From an uncultured Pelagibacteraceae bacterium (GTDB taxonomy: Bacteria > Pseudomonadota > Alphaproteobacteria > Pelagibacterales > Pelagibacteraceae), in contig CACPFN010000002.1 of assembly GCA_902633185.1 (NCBI GenBank), positions 55,158-119,157 of the forward strand: a stretch of DNA of 64,000 nucleotides. Reading direction: 5' to 3'. The translations under genes were made by a program, and so were the position numbers. Under the pieces are notes generated by a model. It did not search any database. It saw only the letters and a list, made by a program, of their open reading frames with translations, and was not told the origin of the DNA. Shown piece by piece: positions 18,025-26,421 of the stretch; positions within the stretch are counted from its first letter, which is position 1, and the number at the start of each line of letters is the position of its first letter.

Positions 18025-19043
18025 TGACTAAAATTTGTATATTTGGAGCGGGGTCTATTGGTGGATTTATTGCTACAAGTCTAAAAAAAACAAATGCACA
18101 AGTCTCTTTAATTGCTAGAGGAGAACATAAGAAAGCAATAGAGCAAAATGGATTAACTTTTATAAGAGATGATAATAAAGTTAATTTTAAATTTGATGTA
18201 ACAGACAATCCTAAAGATTTGGAGGAACAGGATTTCATAATTATTTCTGTAAAAGCTAATGCTATTAGTAAAATTTCAGAAAGCTTAAAACCAATTATAG
18301 GCAAAAAAACTTCAATTATATGCGCCATTAATGGATTACCTTGGTGGTACTTTTATAAAGCTAATACAGGCACCAAATTAGACAATCAAATAGTTGAAAG
18401 TGTGGATCCAAGTGGAAAGATATGGCAAACACTTGGACCTGAAAGAGCAATTGGTTGTGTAGTTTATCCAGCCTGTCAGATATTAGAGCCAGGTGTTATT
18501 AAACATAATGGTAATGGTGAACGATTTTCTCTAGGTGAACCAGATGGAACCAGATCAGAAAGACTAAAAATAATTTCAAGTTTATTCATAGAAGGGGGTT
18601 TAAAAGCTCCTCAGAAAAAAAATTTAAGAGACGAAATTTGGGTGAAACTGTGGGGAAACTGTTCGTTCAACCCAGTAAGTGCTCTAACGAATAAGACTAT
18701 GGATGAGATGGGTAATGATCCAGAGACTTACAATTTAATAAAAGTTTTAATGCAAGAATGCCAACAAGTTGGGGAAAAAATTGGAGTTAAATTCAATATA
18801 TCAATTGAGGATCGAATTAAAGGCGGAGTCTCAATTATAGGACATAGACCTTCGACAGCTCAAGATCTAAATGCTGGTAAACCATTAGAAATAGATCCAA
18901 TAATTGGTTCAATTATAGAAATTGCAAATAAGCTTGATTTAAATGTTCCAAAATTAAAAGAGATTAATGAAAAATTAAAGTCCAAGGCAGAAGACTTGGG
19001 CCTTTATACAAGATCAGAATTAATTGATAAATTAACAGTTTAA
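18024..19043 (+). CDS. 2-dehydropantoate 2-reductase family protein (PanE/ApbA)
   Basis: NADP-dependent reductase of 339 residues. The N-terminal nucleotide-binding motif is ICIFGAGSIGGFIA, followed by LIARGEHKKAI. The C-terminal domain has RDEIWVKLWGNCSFNPVSAL near residue 195, with the conserved catalytic lysine, and a basic-acid region near 280. In pantothenate synthesis PanE reduces ketopantoate, but the family also has other 2-oxo acid reductases, and coupling to ggt and an acyl-CoA ligase favours a different substrate. Start overlaps the ligase stop by one base; its TAA interleaves with the dctM stop on the other strand (19040-19043). Confidence 0.87.
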   Translation: MTKICIFGAGSIGGFIATSLKKTNAQVSLIARGEHKKAIEQNGLTFIRDDNKVNFKFDVTDNPKDLEEQDFIIISVKANAISKISESLKPIIGKKTSIICAINGLPWWYFYKANTGTKLDNQIVESVDPSGKIWQTLGPERAIGCVVYPACQILEPGVIKHNGNGERFSLGEPDGTRSERLKIISSLFIEGGLKAPQKKNLRDEIWVKLWGNCSFNPVSALTNKTMDEMGNDPETYNLIKVLMQECQQVGEKIGVKFNISIEDRIKGGVSIIGHRPSTAQDLNAGKPLEIDPIIGSIIEIANKLDLNVPKLKEINEKLKSKAEDLGLYTRSELIDKLTV

Positions 19044-21703
19044 AAATTTAGTGAAATATCTCTATGTATTGAATTACATTTAGATACATAGATAGCTTGC
19101 TCTTTGGTAAGTTTAGACTGCAACCTTAATCCAATTGTTTCTTTGATTGCATTATTATATTCCTCAAGTTTTGGCATTAAGTTTTCTTTAGCATTTGCTC
19201 TCCAGCTAACTTCTTTATTGAATAACTCAACAACTTCTTTTGATTTTGTTCTAATCGCCATTGGATCAAGTTCGTCTGAGTCTACCATTGATAATAAATC
19301 ATCTACACTATTTAAAAATTCATCCATTCCAGAGATCTCACTCAACTTGTCAAACAATCCATCCATAATTGTAACTGATCTTTCATATACTTTTGTATTA
19401 CTTTCCATAGCTATAAAATAATCTAACTGTTTAATATCTTTTGATACTTCTTGAAGTTTTACTCCATCGTTTATGAACATTGCGAACTGATCAAGTAGAT
19501 CGTAGGCTTCATCTACATTCTTTCTATATCTTTTTGTTGTTGTATTTTTAGCTTTATTTATTTTGTCGAATTCTGAATTCTTAGCTTGCCAAGTTTCTGG
19601 AATTGAGTTTTGAATTTCCTCAATTTCAAGTTTTACATCCTCAATTCTTAATTCTATTTTGTTTTTCTCATCTAATTCGTCATCATCTAAATTTCTAATC
19701 TCTGCTTTATATTTTTCTATTTTTTTATTTAATTTAAGTATTTTCTTTTGCTTCTTTCTAACAGTGAAATGCAGATCCCTATAATCAACAGCATATGCAT
19801 TGTATTCGACCTCAACTTTTTTTAATTTATCGACTAGAGCAAAAGTTCCTAGTGCACTATCAAAATGATCTTCTAAAATTTCCATTTTATCATCTGGCAG
19901 ATTAGTTGGTGCCTCAGATTGGAATTTTAATATTGCATTTTTAATTGTCTCACCATTTGAATCAAATCTTGCAAATTTGTACTCTTGTAAACAGTACTGT
20001 AATTTAGGATTCATCGGTGGAGGAGCAACATTCGAAGTTAAATATACTCTATTTGGCAGATAATTTACTAGGCTAGGGTATGCACCAACTATTCCCAATC
20101 CTATAAGCTGAAGAATTATAAAAGGCACAACACCTTTCCAAATATCAAGTGTTTTAACAATTTTTGGAGCTACACCTTTTAAATAAAAGAGTGCAAATCC
20201 AAATGGCGGCGTTAAGAAGGAAGTCTGTAAGTTAACACCAATCATAACTCCCAACCAAACGGCTGTGACGTTGGCCCCTGTTTCAGCTAATAATATTGGT
20301 GCAATTATTGGAACAACAACAACTGCAATTTCAATAAAGTCTAGGAAAAATCCTAGCAAGAAAATTACAATCATCACAACAACAAATTGTGTCCAAAAAC
20401 CACCCGGTAAATCTTGTAAAAAGTCTCTTACTAATTCTTCTCCCCCAAAAGCTCTAAATCCTGAGGTAAGCATTGCTGCTCCTAAAAGGATAATAAATAC
20501 CATTGAAGTAGTCACACAAGTTTCTGTTACAACTTCTTTTAAAACATTTTCTGTTTTAAAAGTTCTCCAAAAACTCCAACCTATTCCGTATACAAGTATA
20601 ACTACAAAGAAAGCGGTAATAAAGATTGCGCTTAAATCTCTTTCCTCCAAATTTTTTACATTTAATTCATAATTTGATGCAAAGAATGTGATTGGAATTA
20701 GAGATCCAATAATTAAAATTAAAGGATAGAATGCACTTTTCTTTCCTTCATATAATCTATAACCAGCCATCAAAGTGGCACCAATTGCTCCGATTGAACC
20801 TGCTTGGTTTACAGTAGCAATACCCATTAAAATAGAACCTAATACAGCGAATATTAATGCAAGTGGTGGTATGATAATTACAACCACTCTTAACCAAAAT
20901 TTTAAATCAAAATTTCCTTTAAATGGAACTGGCGGTGCAACACCTTTCTTTATTCTAGCAAAAATAAATACATAGATCATATAAAGAGCAACTAAGACAA
21001 GGCCTGGTAAAAGTGCTCCTAAAAACATATCACCTGCACTTGATGAACCTACTCTAAATTCACCTGGCATATTAAATTCACCAGTTAAGGCTTTATAATC
21101 ATTTTGTCTTAAGTTGTTTGCAACATCAGATGCACTTGCCAACTGGTCAGCAATAATAATTAAAACAATTGATGGAGGAATAATTTGACCTAATGTTCCT
21201 GATGAACAAACTATTCCACTAGCAAGCTGTCTATCATACTTGTTATTCAACATTGTTGGTAACGAGATTAGTCCCATCGCAATTACAGTTGCTCCAACTA
21301 TCCCGGTCGTTGCTGCTAATAGAGCCCCAACAAATATAACAGAAATTCCCAAACCACCAGGAATTGGTCCAAACAATTGGCCCATTGTTATTAATAAGTC
21401 TTCGGCAATTTTTGATTTTTGAAGCATAATTCCCATAAAAATAAATAAAGGAATTGCTATCAAAGTATCTGTTTCTACATCCCAGTAATTACTCCTAAAA
21501 TTTGTAATACCAGCAACGAGCCATTCTATAGGTCCATCTACAGCAAAAAAGGCACTGGAGTCTCCCTCGAATATGTAGCCAAAAAATGCAGCTAAACCAA
21601 TTGCAATTATAGCTGAACCAGGTAATGCAAAAGCAACAGGGTAACCCGATGCAAGAGCAACTATCATTATCGCAACTAGAACAGCTAAAAAGAATGTTTC
21701 CAT
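19040..21703 (-). CDS. dctM: TRAP transporter large permease with long coiled-coil tail
   Basis: Ion-coupled membrane subunit of a tripartite ATP-independent periplasmic transporter. Residues 1 to about 550 are strongly hydrophobic, with the DctM hallmarks FIFMGIMLQKSKIAEDLL near 89, PGGLGISVIFVGALLAATTG near 113, and SGTLGQIIPPSIVLI near 167, plus an insertion near 195-215. Residues about 553-887 are an unusual soluble tail: charged, helical, with a coiled-coil stretch near 660-710 (KKIEKYKAEIRNLDDDELDE). Standard DctM proteins have about 430 residues and related long forms about 600. The frame is intact, so it is a fused domain and not an error. It follows dctQ by 3 bases. Confidence 0.92.
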   Translation of the reverse strand: METFFLAVLVAIMIVALASGYPVAFALPGSAIIAIGLAAFFGYIFEGDSSAFFAVDGPIEWLVAGITNFRSNYWDVETDTLIAIPLFIFMGIMLQKSKIAEDLLITMGQLFGPIPGGLGISVIFVGALLAATTGIVGATVIAMGLISLPTMLNNKYDRQLASGIVCSSGTLGQIIPPSIVLIIIADQLASASDVANNLRQNDYKALTGEFNMPGEFRVGSSSAGDMFLGALLPGLVLVALYMIYVFIFARIKKGVAPPVPFKGNFDLKFWLRVVVIIIPPLALIFAVLGSILMGIATVNQAGSIGAIGATLMAGYRLYEGKKSAFYPLILIIGSLIPITFFASNYELNVKNLEERDLSAIFITAFFVVILVYGIGWSFWRTFKTENVLKEVVTETCVTTSMVFIILLGAAMLTSGFRAFGGEELVRDFLQDLPGGFWTQFVVVMIVIFLLGFFLDFIEIAVVVVPIIAPILLAETGANVTAVWLGVMIGVNLQTSFLTPPFGFALFYLKGVAPKIVKTLDIWKGVVPFIILQLIGLGIVGAYPSLVNYLPNRVYLTSNVAPPPMNPKLQYCLQEYKFARFDSNGETIKNAILKFQSEAPTNLPDDKMEILEDHFDSALGTFALVDKLKKVEVEYNAYAVDYRDLHFTVRKKQKKILKLNKKIEKYKAEIRNLDDDELDEKNKIELRIEDVKLEIEEIQNSIPETWQAKNSEFDKINKAKNTTTKRYRKNVDEAYDLLDQFAMFINDGVKLQEVSKDIKQLDYFIAMESNTKVYERSVTIMDGLFDKLSEISGMDEFLNSVDDLLSMVDSDELDPMAIRTKSKEVVELFNKEVSWRANAKENLMPKLEEYNNAIKETIGLRLQSKLTKEQAIYVSKCNSIHRDISLNF

Positions 21704-21706
21704 AAT

Positions 21707-22696
21707 TTAATTTTTGACACCTTTTAAAATTTTGTGACTACTTTCCATAAAATAGCTAGTAAATTGAATTAACATCGTAACAGCAAAAACAGCTAGATAA
21801 ACAGCCATCAAATATAAAAGATAGAGACCATTAGATCCTTGTTGCGTAACTTCAAAAGCTACAACAGGACCATTTATAATGCTGGCTTTTCCGTTTAGAC
21901 CTAAAAATATAACTATTAATGTAAGTGGTACTCCTAGAACTGCCGATCCAACCATATTTGTCCATGCCTTCTTTTTTTCACTAAAAGAAGAATAGAGTAC
22001 ATCAACTCTTACGTGCCCTTCATGAATTAATGCGTATGCACTAGCAAATAAATAAAGTGCAGCATACCAAAATCTAACTAGATCGCCTTGAAATGCTTGT
22101 TCGTATGAAAATATAAATCTTGATAATACAATTACGAATTCACTTACTACAACCAATACTGCTAGCCAAATAAAACCAACTGATTTTGTAAAATATCCAA
22201 TCACGAAAGAAATTAATATTATTGGAAAGTGAATATAAGTAATTCTTACAGGGGCTTTAACCATCAATGCTTTTACTTCAGGACTGAAGATTGCTTCCCA
22301 CAATCTTTCAACAACCATAAAAGATATAACAAAGTCAGCTACGCCAACTAAAAATACTGCCCAAAATGATGATCTAACAAGATATGCTGAAAATCTTGAT
22401 AAAATTTTTGAATCTTGCTCCAAAGTTTGGCTATATGTTTTAAAAACATAAAAAACGACTGCAGCAATACAAATCAAATACAATCCAATTTGCATATAAC
22501 CATAATTTAAATCAGATCCCTCTAAAGCTTTTTTCTTATATCCAAACATCTCATGATGTGAAAAAATTTTTTTTATTCCTGGCCAATCACTCCAAACTGT
22601 TAAAACATTATTAATAAGAAATGCTAAAGTAAAAGCTAAAACTGAATAACTGATTATTCTAAGATATAGAGAAAGATTTGAATTTTTTGTCACCAT
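21707..22696 (-). CDS. dctQ: TRAP transporter small permease
   Basis: Small membrane subunit that joins DctM. It has 329 residues and six or seven hydrophobic segments, against about 170-200 residues and four segments in typical DctQ. The C-terminal half carries the recognisable DctQ region (RFWYAALYLFASAYALIHEGHVRVDVLYS near residue 205 in part, followed by a final hydrophobic pair); the N-terminal 170 residues are extra helices. Larger DctQ proteins occur with COG4663-type (TakP/FcbT1-like) TRAP systems, which fits the neighbouring dctP. A terminator-like hairpin separates it from dctP upstream. Confidence 0.88.
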   Translation of the reverse strand: MVTKNSNLSLYLRIISYSVLAFTLAFLINNVLTVWSDWPGIKKIFSHHEMFGYKKKALEGSDLNYGYMQIGLYLICIAAVVFYVFKTYSQTLEQDSKILSRFSAYLVRSSFWAVFLVGVADFVISFMVVERLWEAIFSPEVKALMVKAPVRITYIHFPIILISFVIGYFTKSVGFIWLAVLVVVSEFVIVLSRFIFSYEQAFQGDLVRFWYAALYLFASAYALIHEGHVRVDVLYSSFSEKKKAWTNMVGSAVLGVPLTLIVIFLGLNGKASIINGPVVAFEVTQQGSNGLYLLYLMAVYLAVFAVTMLIQFTSYFMESSHKILKGVKN

Positions 22697-22740
22697 AGTA
22701 TTTTAAAATACCTAAGTAATACTCGATTTTGTTTAAAAAA

Positions 22741-22764
22741 AAAGGGCCCAATTAAGGGCCCTTT
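22741..22764 (-). terminator. Rho-independent terminator/attenuator between dctP and dctQ
   Basis: On the minus strand AAAGGGCCC pairs with GGGCCCTTT across a six-base TTAATT loop and is followed directly by a run of T (A-run on the plus strand at 22735-22743). The 9-bp stem is perfect. It lies about 20 bases after the dctP stop and before dctQM, so it likely ends most transcripts after the binding-protein gene and lets only some continue. Confidence 0.92.
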
Positions 22765-22784
22765 AATAACTAAATTTAGTTAGA

Positions 22785-23915
22785 TTACATTCCTAATGCT
22801 CTGTTTCTTTGAGAAATGTAAGGTGAGTCAGACAAGTTGGTCCAAGAACCAATGTCTTTTCTAGCCTGTAAGAAACTAGAGTGGATTCTCTCAGCGAGAC
22901 CACTGCTTGCTCTTGTTTCCTCAAATACTTCATTAGCAGCTTTAGCAAAACCATCATAAACTTTGTCGCTAAACTTCTCTAGTTTAACACCATGATCGTT
23001 TATTAATCTTGCAAGCGCAGCACCATTTTTAGCGTTGTACTCTGACATCATAACGTCATTTTCCATCGCAGCTGCAGCTTCAATTAATAGCTGATCTGAT
23101 TTTGATAAGCTTGTAAACCAAGATTTGTTAGTACCACATGCTAACATAGATCCTGGCTCGTGCATTCCAGGATAGTAGTAGTATTTAGCAGCTTCTTGGA
23201 ATTTCATAGCTTCATCATTCCATGGACCTACCCACTCTGTTGCATCAATTGCACCAGAAACAAGGTTTTCGTAAATTTGTCCACCAGGAAGTGAAACTGG
23301 AGATCCTCCAAGTTTACCGATAACTTGTCCACCTAATCCAGGCATACGCATTTTAAGACCTTTGAAGTCATTAGGGCTTCTAATTTTCTTGTTAAACCAT
23401 CCACCCATTTGAACTCCTGTGCTTCCACACATAAAGTTTTTTAGACCAAATTTGTCTGATAGTTCATCCCATAATTGTTGACCACCAGCAAATCTAATCC
23501 ATGCGTTCATTTCAGTGTAAGTGAAACCGAAAGGCACAGCTGTAAAATAACCCCAAGCTGGATCTTTTTTAACCCAGTAGTAGTCAGCAGCGTGATACAT
23601 TTGCGAGTTACCTGAAGCAACTTCATCAAATGAGTCAAACGCTTTAACCCTTTCGTTTGCTGCATAGTAAGTGACTTGAATTCTTCCATCACTCATGTCT
23701 GTAATTCTTTGAGCAAATCTTTGCGCACCAGTTCCTAAACCTGGGAAATCTCTTCCCCATGTAGCTACCATAGAAGCTTCAATTCTTTCTTTGGCAACGG
23801 CTGGAGCAGCTAAAGATGATGCAGCTACAGCAGCAACACCAGTCGCAGCAGCAGCCTTAAAGAATTTACGTCTTGAAGGAGTTTTACCCTTCAATAGTTT
23901 TTTTTCTTTAATCAT
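22785..23915 (-). CDS. dctP: TRAP transporter substrate-binding protein, TakP-like, Tat-exported
   Basis: Periplasmic binding protein, 376 residues. The N-terminus has a twin-arginine motif (SRRKFFK, residues 14-20) and a hydrophobic stretch ending at AVA near residue 41. The body resembles the COG4663/TakP group: ATWGRDFPGLGTGAQRFA near 53, HAADYYWVKKDPAW near 110, GSTGVQMGGWFNKKI near 165, GLKMRMPGLGGQV near 187, and DATEWVGPWNDEAM near 222, where TakP has its ligand-binding Arg, Trp and Glu. Known TakP binds 2-oxo acids such as pyruvate, so a 2-oxo or related carboxylate is a reasonable guess. It has a strong Shine-Dalgarno sequence and is followed by a terminator. Confidence 0.93.
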   Translation of the reverse strand: MIKEKKLLKGKTPSRRKFFKAAAATGVAAVAASSLAAPAVAKERIEASMVATWGRDFPGLGTGAQRFAQRITDMSDGRIQVTYYAANERVKAFDSFDEVASGNSQMYHAADYYWVKKDPAWGYFTAVPFGFTYTEMNAWIRFAGGQQLWDELSDKFGLKNFMCGSTGVQMGGWFNKKIRSPNDFKGLKMRMPGLGGQVIGKLGGSPVSLPGGQIYENLVSGAIDATEWVGPWNDEAMKFQEAAKYYYYPGMHEPGSMLACGTNKSWFTSLSKSDQLLIEAAAAMENDVMMSEYNAKNGAALARLINDHGVKLEKFSDKVYDGFAKAANEVFEETRASSGLAERIHSSFLQARKDIGSWTNLSDSPYISQRNRALGM

Positions 23916-23920
23916 TATTT

Positions 23921-23926
23921 CTCCTC
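23921..23926 (-). promoter_or_regulatory. Strong ribosome binding site of dctP
   Basis: Minus-strand GAGGAG, 5 bases before the dctP ATG. Most genes in this window have little or no Shine-Dalgarno sequence, so this site marks dctP for high translation. Confidence 0.8.
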
Positions 23927-23984
23927 TTTAAGTTAATTAACTGTTGCATTTAAAGCATATATGTTTCTTAGAGTCATTTTAAAA

Positions 23985-24003
23985 AAGTGAAGATTTTTCA
24001 CTT
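23985..24003 (-). terminator. Rho-independent terminator after amidase gene
   Basis: Minus strand AAGTGAA-AAATC-TTCACTT followed by T residues (A-run 23980-23986 on plus). The 7-bp stem is perfect but AT-rich. It would end the ABC/amidase transcript and insulate dctP. Confidence 0.7.
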
Positions 24004-24005
24004 AA

Positions 24006-24024
24006 TTACAATCTATGATTGTAA
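24006..24024. repeat. Perfect 8-bp inverted repeat between amidase and dctP
   Basis: TTACAATC and GATTGTAA flank a 3-base spacer, a complete dyad. It lies 18 bases after the amidase stop and 91 bases before dctP. It could be the upper hairpin of a tandem terminator or an operator for a dimeric regulator; the sequence does not decide. Confidence 0.6.
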
Positions 24025-24041
24025 ATGTTTATGAATTATCT

Positions 24042-25340
24042 TTAATTATTGAATATTTTGGCATGGTTTAACATGCTTAGATCTTCAAATTGTTTGCCTA
24101 TTATTTGCACTCCTAAAGGCAAATTTTTTTCACCTTTCAAAATTGGCAGTGAAATACAGGGCACATGTGCAAGAGACCAAATCTTGTTAAATTCCGGACT
24201 CCCAGTTGTCTTAAATCCTTTGTCAGCAATTCCACAACTACTTGGCGTTATAATTGCATCAAACCTTTCAAATATATTATCTAAGTTTTTTGAATATGTT
24301 CTCATCGCATCTAAAGCTAAAGCATAATCTTTTGCCGAATGTTTTAGTCCATTAATAATTGCTTTCTTAATTTCTATAGAAAGTTTTCCTTTTGAAGTTT
24401 TGTAATAATTATGGAAATTTTGAGCCATCTCTGTCTCATATATAATTGTATGACAATCAATCATATCTTCAAAATATTTGGGAGCAGTCTCAACTTTTAA
24501 CATTTTTTTATTATTTAAAATAAATTTATTAAATGATTTTTTGGAAATACTATCAACATTTCTCCAACGTTTGGTTCTATAAAAAACAAATTTTGATTTT
24601 TTTATTTTAATTTTTTTATTAAGAAAATTAACACTTGTTGTTGCTACATCTGCATTGTCTCTAGCAAACAAAACTTTCGATAAAAGTTCTACATCACTAA
24701 TTGTTTTTCCAAATACTCCGACTTGATCTAAATTATATGATGTTTGTAAAATACCATTTCTAGAAATTAATCCATAGGTAGGTTTATAACCAACAACTCC
24801 ACAATAAGAGGCTGGCCTAATCACAGATCCGCCCGTTTGAGTTCCAATTGATAATGGTGCCATATCGGATGCAATGACAGCTGCAGAACCACTAGATGAA
24901 CCTCCTGGTGTTCTTGAATAATCATGTGGGTTTTTAGTTTTTGATGGCGATAAGAAAGCTAATTCACAAGTTACGGTTTTACCCATAATTATTGCTCCAG
25001 CCTTTTTTAAGAGCTCAACAATTTTAGCATCTAGGTTACTCTTTTTTTTTAATTTTATTCTTGCGCCATATTTTGTTGGCATTTCAGATGTTGAGATAAT
25101 ATCTTTAAGTGCTACTGGTAGACCATGCAAAACCCCTAAAGATTTTAATTTTTTTCTCTGATTGTCAGATTTTTTTGCATCACTTAGGAGTTTTTTTTCA
25201 TTAAAATACTCCCAAGCTTGAATATTCTTATCGTATTTTTTTTTTTGATTTATATATGCTTTACAAAGTTCAACGGAAGTTAATTGTTTATTTTTAAGTT
25301 TTTTTAAAAGTTGTTGTGCTGATAAATTTAGGAGTTTCAT
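24042..25340 (-). CDS. Amidase (amidase-signature family)
   Basis: Amidase-signature hydrolase of 432 residues. The Ser-cisSer-Lys triad regions are visible: lysine in LPVALKDIIST near residue 77, TPGGSSSGSAAVIASDMAPL near 150 with the cis-Ser, and SIGTQTGGSVIRPASYCG near 172 with the nucleophile. It resembles GatA, but the sequence PRSPGGSSSG... is not accompanied by gatB or gatC, so a stand-alone amidase or amide/carbamate hydrolase is more likely. It is the last gene of the ABC transporter operon, 7 bases after the second ATPase, and may act on the imported compound. Confidence 0.88.
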   Translation of the reverse strand: MKLLNLSAQQLLKKLKNKQLTSVELCKAYINQKKKYDKNIQAWEYFNEKKLLSDAKKSDNQRKKLKSLGVLHGLPVALKDIISTSEMPTKYGARIKLKKKSNLDAKIVELLKKAGAIIMGKTVTCELAFLSPSKTKNPHDYSRTPGGSSSGSAAVIASDMAPLSIGTQTGGSVIRPASYCGVVGYKPTYGLISRNGILQTSYNLDQVGVFGKTISDVELLSKVLFARDNADVATTSVNFLNKKIKIKKSKFVFYRTKRWRNVDSISKKSFNKFILNNKKMLKVETAPKYFEDMIDCHTIIYETEMAQNFHNYYKTSKGKLSIEIKKAIINGLKHSAKDYALALDAMRTYSKNLDNIFERFDAIITPSSCGIADKGFKTTGSPEFNKIWSLAHVPCISLPILKGEKNLPLGVQIIGKQFEDLSMLNHAKIFNN

Positions 25341-25347
25341 TTATCCC

Positions 25348-26421
25348 TTAAACTAATTTTTCATCAGAATAAACGCAACATTTCTCTGGTGGAAAATATA
25401 AATTTAATTCTCCATCTGGAATGGGTTTTTCTCTTTCTACTTTTGACTTAATCACCAAATCACCCATTTTTCCTGTAAGGAGCTTGAAATTACCAAAGTC
25501 CTCAACTCTTGTGAGTTTAATTTTAACTGTATTACTTTTTTCTTTTTCAGCCAATTCTATGAACTCAGATCTAATTCCCAGTTTAACATTTTTATCTTTC
25601 AAATTTCCTAAATTTGAATTTGTCCTAATAGTGGTATCATTAATTTTTACTTCATGATCAGAGGATACAGTTGAATGAAAAATATTCATCGCAGGAGAGC
25701 CAATAAAATAACCGACAAAAGTTGTTTTAGGTTTTTCAAATAAATCTTTTGGCAATCCAACTTGCACGATTTCACCTTGATCCATAACAATTATATTTTC
25801 TGCAAAAGTCATAGCTTCGTTTTGATCATGAGTTACATAAACCAATGTTGTTTTATATTGTTCATTGATTTCTTTTAAATTTCTTCGAAGTCTAAATTTT
25901 AAATCTGGGTCTATAACCGTAAGAGGTTCGTCCATTAAAACAGCTGCAACGTCTTCTCGAACTAAACCTCTGCCTAAAGAGATAAGTTGTTTTTGATCAG
26001 CCGTTAATTTTCTTGCTGGTGAGTTTAAAAATGAAGATAAATTTAAAGTATCTGAAACTGCTTTTACTCTTTCTTCAATTTTTTCTTTTGTAAATTCCCT
26101 ACATCTTAGTGGGAACGCTAAATTATCATAAACTGTCATTGTATTGTAAATTACTGGGAATTGGAAAACCTGGGCAATATTTCTATCTTCTGTTTTTAAA
26201 TCGGTTACAGGTGTTTCATCGAATAATATTTCACCTTTTGATGGCCTCACTAGTCCAGAAACAATGTTTAACATTGTAGTTTTTCCACAACCAGAAGGTC
26301 CCAAAATTGCATACCGCTTGCCATTTTCCCAAGTCATTGAAAACGGATTAAGAGCATATGTTGGTTTTGGATCTAGAGGATTATAAGTATGAGAGATATT
26401 TGATAAATCAATTTTAGCCAT
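25348..26421 (-). CDS. ABC transporter ATP-binding protein (degenerate signature)
   Basis: MalK/UgpC-type ATPase, 357 residues from the ATG chosen here; a further ATG four codons upstream is part of the Shine-Dalgarno sequence for this start (GGAGG, five bases before ATG). Walker A is GPSGCGKTTMLN near 40, Walker B VLMDEPLTVID near 165. The signature that is normally LSGGQ reads LTADQKQLISLGR near 143, so this subunit probably contributes one non-canonical ATP site. The C-terminal regulatory OB-like region follows from about 240. It pairs with the preceding ATPase, which has a normal signature; the 5' end overlaps that gene by 8 bases. Confidence 0.92.
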   Translation of the reverse strand: MAKIDLSNISHTYNPLDPKPTYALNPFSMTWENGKRYAILGPSGCGKTTMLNIVSGLVRPSKGEILFDETPVTDLKTEDRNIAQVFQFPVIYNTMTVYDNLAFPLRCREFTKEKIEERVKAVSDTLNLSSFLNSPARKLTADQKQLISLGRGLVREDVAAVLMDEPLTVIDPDLKFRLRRNLKEINEQYKTTLVYVTHDQNEAMTFAENIIVMDQGEIVQVGLPKDLFEKPKTTFVGYFIGSPAMNIFHSTVSSDHEVKINDTTIRTNSNLGNLKDKNVKLGIRSEFIELAEKEKSNTVKIKLTRVEDFGNFKLLTGKMGDLVIKSKVEREKPIPDGELNLYFPPEKCCVYSDEKLV

